64,000 bases of DNA from Mycolicibacterium baixiangningiae. GTDB lineage: Bacteria; Actinomycetota; Actinomycetes; Mycobacteriales; Mycobacteriaceae. The DNA is taken from contig NZ_CP066218.1 in assembly GCF_016313185.1 (NCBI RefSeq), forward strand, positions 2,852,001 through 2,916,000, read 5' to 3'. The notes beneath the pieces were generated by a model. That model did no database searches. It was not told the origin of the DNA and saw only the letters and a list, made by a program, of their open reading frames with translations. Below, one piece after another: positions 62,105 through 64,000 of this stretch. Both the position numbers and the translations under genes were made by a program. Within the stretch, counting starts at the first letter, position 1. Each line of letters starts with the position of its first letter.

Positions 62105-64000
62105 GTGCTCGATGCTCATCAGCCCCGTTTCGCCGACCGGCACATCGGTCCCGACTCCGACGCCGTCGCGGTCATGCTCGACACCATCGGTGTACCGGCG
62201 CTCGACGACCTCGCCGCCAAGGCGCTGCCCGTGAACATCCTCGACGCGCTGTCGGCCGACGGTGTCGCGCCCGGCCTAGAGTGCCTTCCCGCTCCCGCCT
62301 CGGAAGCCGAGGCGCTGGCCGAACTGCGCGCGTTGGCCGAGTCGAACACCGTTGCGGTGTCGATGATCGGCCAGGGCTACTTCGACACCCTCACGCCGCC
62401 GGTGTTGCGCCGCAACATCCTGGAGAACCCGGCCTGGTACACCGCGTACACCCCGTATCAGCCGGAGATCAGCCAGGGCCGCCTGGAGGCGCTGCTGAAC
62501 TTCCAGACCATGGTCTGCGATCTGACCGGACTCGAGGTGGCCAATGCGTCGATGCTCGACGAGGCCACCGCCGCCGCCGAGGCCATGACGCTGATGCAGC
62601 GCGCCGGCCGCAGCAAGTCCACCCGCCTGGCCGTCGACGCCGACGTCTACCGCCAGACCGCGGCCGTCCTGGCCACCCGAGCCCAGCCGCTGGGGATCGA
62701 GATCGTCGCCGCCGATCTGCGCCAGGGTCTGCCCGAAGGCGACTTCTTCGGCGTGATCGTCCAGTTACCCGGTGCCAGTGGGGTGCTCGTCGACTGGGCG
62801 CCGCTGGTGGCGGAGGCGCACGAGCGCGGCGCCCTGGTCGCGGTCGGCGCGGATCTGCTGGCGATGACGCTGGTGACCCCGCCCGGTGAGTACGACGCCG
62901 ATGTCGCGTTCGGCAGCACGCAGCGCTTCGGGGTGCCGATGGGCTTCGGTGGCCCGCACGCCGGCTACCTCGCGGTGCACACCAAGCATGCCCGGCAACT
63001 GCCCGGTCGCCTGGTCGGGGTGTCGGTCGACGCCGACGGCGCACCGGCCTACCGTCTCGCGCTGCAGACCCGCGAACAGCACATCCGCCGGGACAAGGCC
63101 ACCAGCAACATCTGCACCGCGCAGGTGTTGCTGGCGGTGATGGCGGCCATGTACGCCAGCTACCACGGCGCCGAGGGGCTCACCTCGATCGCCCGCCGCG
63201 TCCACGGACATGCCCGCGCGGTCGCGACCGGACTCGTGGAGGCCGGGGTCGAGGTGGTGCATGACGCGTTCTTCGACACCGTGCTGGCCCGCGTGCCGGG
63301 CCGCGCCGCCGAGATCCGCGACGCCGCGAAGTCGCACGGCATCAACCTCTGGCAGGTCGATTCCGATCACCTCTCGGTTGCGTGTGACGAGGCGACCACC
63401 GCCGACCACGTTGCTGCCGTGCTGGCGGCGTTCGGTGCCACGCGTGGCGGCCAGCCGTTCGTCGGACCCGAGATCGCGACGCGCACTTCGCCATTCCTGA
63501 CACATCCGGCGTTCACCCGGTACCGCACCGAAACCGCGATGATGCGCTATCTGCGTTCTCTGGCCGATAAGGACATCGCGCTGGACCGCAGCATGATCCC
63601 GCTCGGATCGTGCACGATGAAGCTCAACGCCGCTGCGGAGATGGAGCCGATCACCTGGCCGGAGTTCGCCAGGCAGCATCCGTTCGCCCCCGAGGGCGAC
63701 ACCCCGGGCCTGCGCCGGCTGATCGCCGATCTCCAGACGTGGCTCACCGGCATCACCGGCTACGACGAGATCTCGTTGCAGCCCAACGCCGGATCGCAGG
63801 GTGAGTACGCCGGCCTGCTGGCGATCAAGGCTTTCCACGACGCCAACGGCGCACCCGAGCGGGATGTGTGTCTGATTCCCTCGAGCGCGCACGGCACCAA
63901 CGCCGCATCGGCAGCGCTGGCGGGGATGCGGGTGGTCGTGGTGGGCTGCCGGCCCAACGGCGACGTCGACCTGGACGACCTGCGCGCCAAGGTCACCCAG
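62105..64000 (+). CDS. gcvP: Glycine dehydrogenase (decarboxylating), P protein (partial)
   Basis: The first 632 residues of the P protein, cut by the window edge (full length is about 950). The N-terminus [61 protein letters not shown], and the second-half start [21 protein letters not shown] are diagnostic. The PLP lysine lies beyond the edge. It decarboxylates glycine and passes aminomethyl to GcvH. GTG at 62105 follows TAGGAG. It corresponds to gcvB (Rv1832) of M. tuberculosis and is controlled by the tandem glycine riboswitch. Confidence 0.97.
   Translation, partial: MLDAHQPRFADRHIGPDSDAVAVMLDTIGVPALDDLAAKALPVNILDALSADGVAPGLECLPAPASEAEALAELRALAESNTVAVSMIGQGYFDTLTPPVLRRNILENPAWYTAYTPYQPEISQGRLEALLNFQTMVCDLTGLEVANASMLDEATAAAEAMTLMQRAGRSKSTRLAVDADVYRQTAAVLATRAQPLGIEIVAADLRQGLPEGDFFGVIVQLPGASGVLVDWAPLVAEAHERGALVAVGADLLAMTLVTPPGEYDADVAFGSTQRFGVPMGFGGPHAGYLAVHTKHARQLPGRLVGVSVDADGAPAYRLALQTREQHIRRDKATSNICTAQVLLAVMAAMYASYHGAEGLTSIARRVHGHARAVATGLVEAGVEVVHDAFFDTVLARVPGRAAEIRDAAKSHGINLWQVDSDHLSVACDEATTADHVAAVLAAFGATRGGQPFVGPEIATRTSPFLTHPAFTRYRTETAMMRYLRSLADKDIALDRSMIPLGSCTMKLNAAAEMEPITWPEFARQHPFAPEGDTPGLRRLIADLQTWLTGITGYDEISLQPNAGSQGEYAGLLAIKAFHDANGAPERDVCLIPSSAHGTNAASAALAGMRVVVVGCRPNGDVDLDDLRAKVTQ

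Noticed and set aside
1..64000. tRNA, rRNA and CRISPR arrays
   Set aside because: No TPsiC-like GTTCGA arm with matching acceptor stem, no rRNA segment and no regularly spaced repeats were seen on reading; no dedicated search could be run.

Overview
The window is 64 kb of high-GC actinobacterial chromosome. Gene content, codon use, GTG and leaderless starts, and gene order point to a fast-growing Mycobacterium (Mycolicibacterium). The right half follows the M. tuberculosis order Rv1815-Rv1832 as I remember it: secreted serine protease, TetR, flavoprotein, BacA-like ABC transporter, secA2, pgsA2, two DUF881 proteins around a small membrane protein, gcvH, garA, merR, bifunctional nuclease, resR-type merR and gcvP. 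Several genes are inserted into that backbone, including one 12-gene catabolic operon.

Layout. 1-7.0 kb (minus strand): a FadD19-like acyl-CoA synthetase, an orphan membrane histidine kinase, an RsbQ/RsbP-like hydrolase-phosphatase pair and a second adenylating enzyme cut by the window edge, then a small secreted protein. 7.0-15.9 kb: conserved mycobacterial proteins, a mycolic acid methyltransferase/cyclopropane synthase-type enzyme, a DJ-1/PfpI protein, an NDH-2-like flavoprotein, a NUDIX hydrolase, an F420-type luciferase-like oxidoreductase, a deletion-scarred Ser/Thr kinase and an acyltransferase. 15.9-17.5 kb: an IS110-family element with a 280-bp non-coding end that probably encodes its bridge RNA; it sits exactly between the acyltransferase stop and an SRPBCC gene. 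17.5-29.1 kb: SDR, malQ, MFS and paired SMR exporters, carboxylesterase, sterol-desaturase-like enzyme, a KhtT/KhtU potassium antiporter pair and a DAO-type oxidase.

29.2-35.8 kb: Rv1815-like protease; an F420-type reductase and TetR gene diverging over paired operator-like repeats; a VOC/KstD-like flavoprotein operon preceded by a palindrome matching the KstR consensus; adhA-like dehydrogenase and an Rv2004c-like kinase diverging over a DosR-like box. 35.9-42.3 kb: two tandem SbmA/BacA-type ABC transporters with an aromatic-type flavin monooxygenase, and a GNAT gene. 42.3-50.6 kb: conserved secA2-to-resR block.

50.6-61.8 kb is the most unusual part. A perfect terminator-like hairpin closes resR. 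After about 440 bp of non-coding DNA with LysR-type repeats comes a nearly gapless 12-gene operon: DctP lipoprotein, arylmalonate-decarboxylase-like enzyme, DctQ, DctM, LysR, an alpha/beta-hydrolase-fold protein lacking the catalytic Ser and His, zinc-type oxidoreductase, flavin reductase, HpaB-type monooxygenase, RidA, DUF1028 Ntn-type protein and M20 amidohydrolase. I infer import and oxidative breakdown of a carboxylated, probably nitrogen-containing aromatic or heterocyclic compound; the substrate cannot be named from sequence. The window ends with a tandem glycine riboswitch and the 5' part of gcvP. No tRNA, rRNA or CRISPR array was seen.
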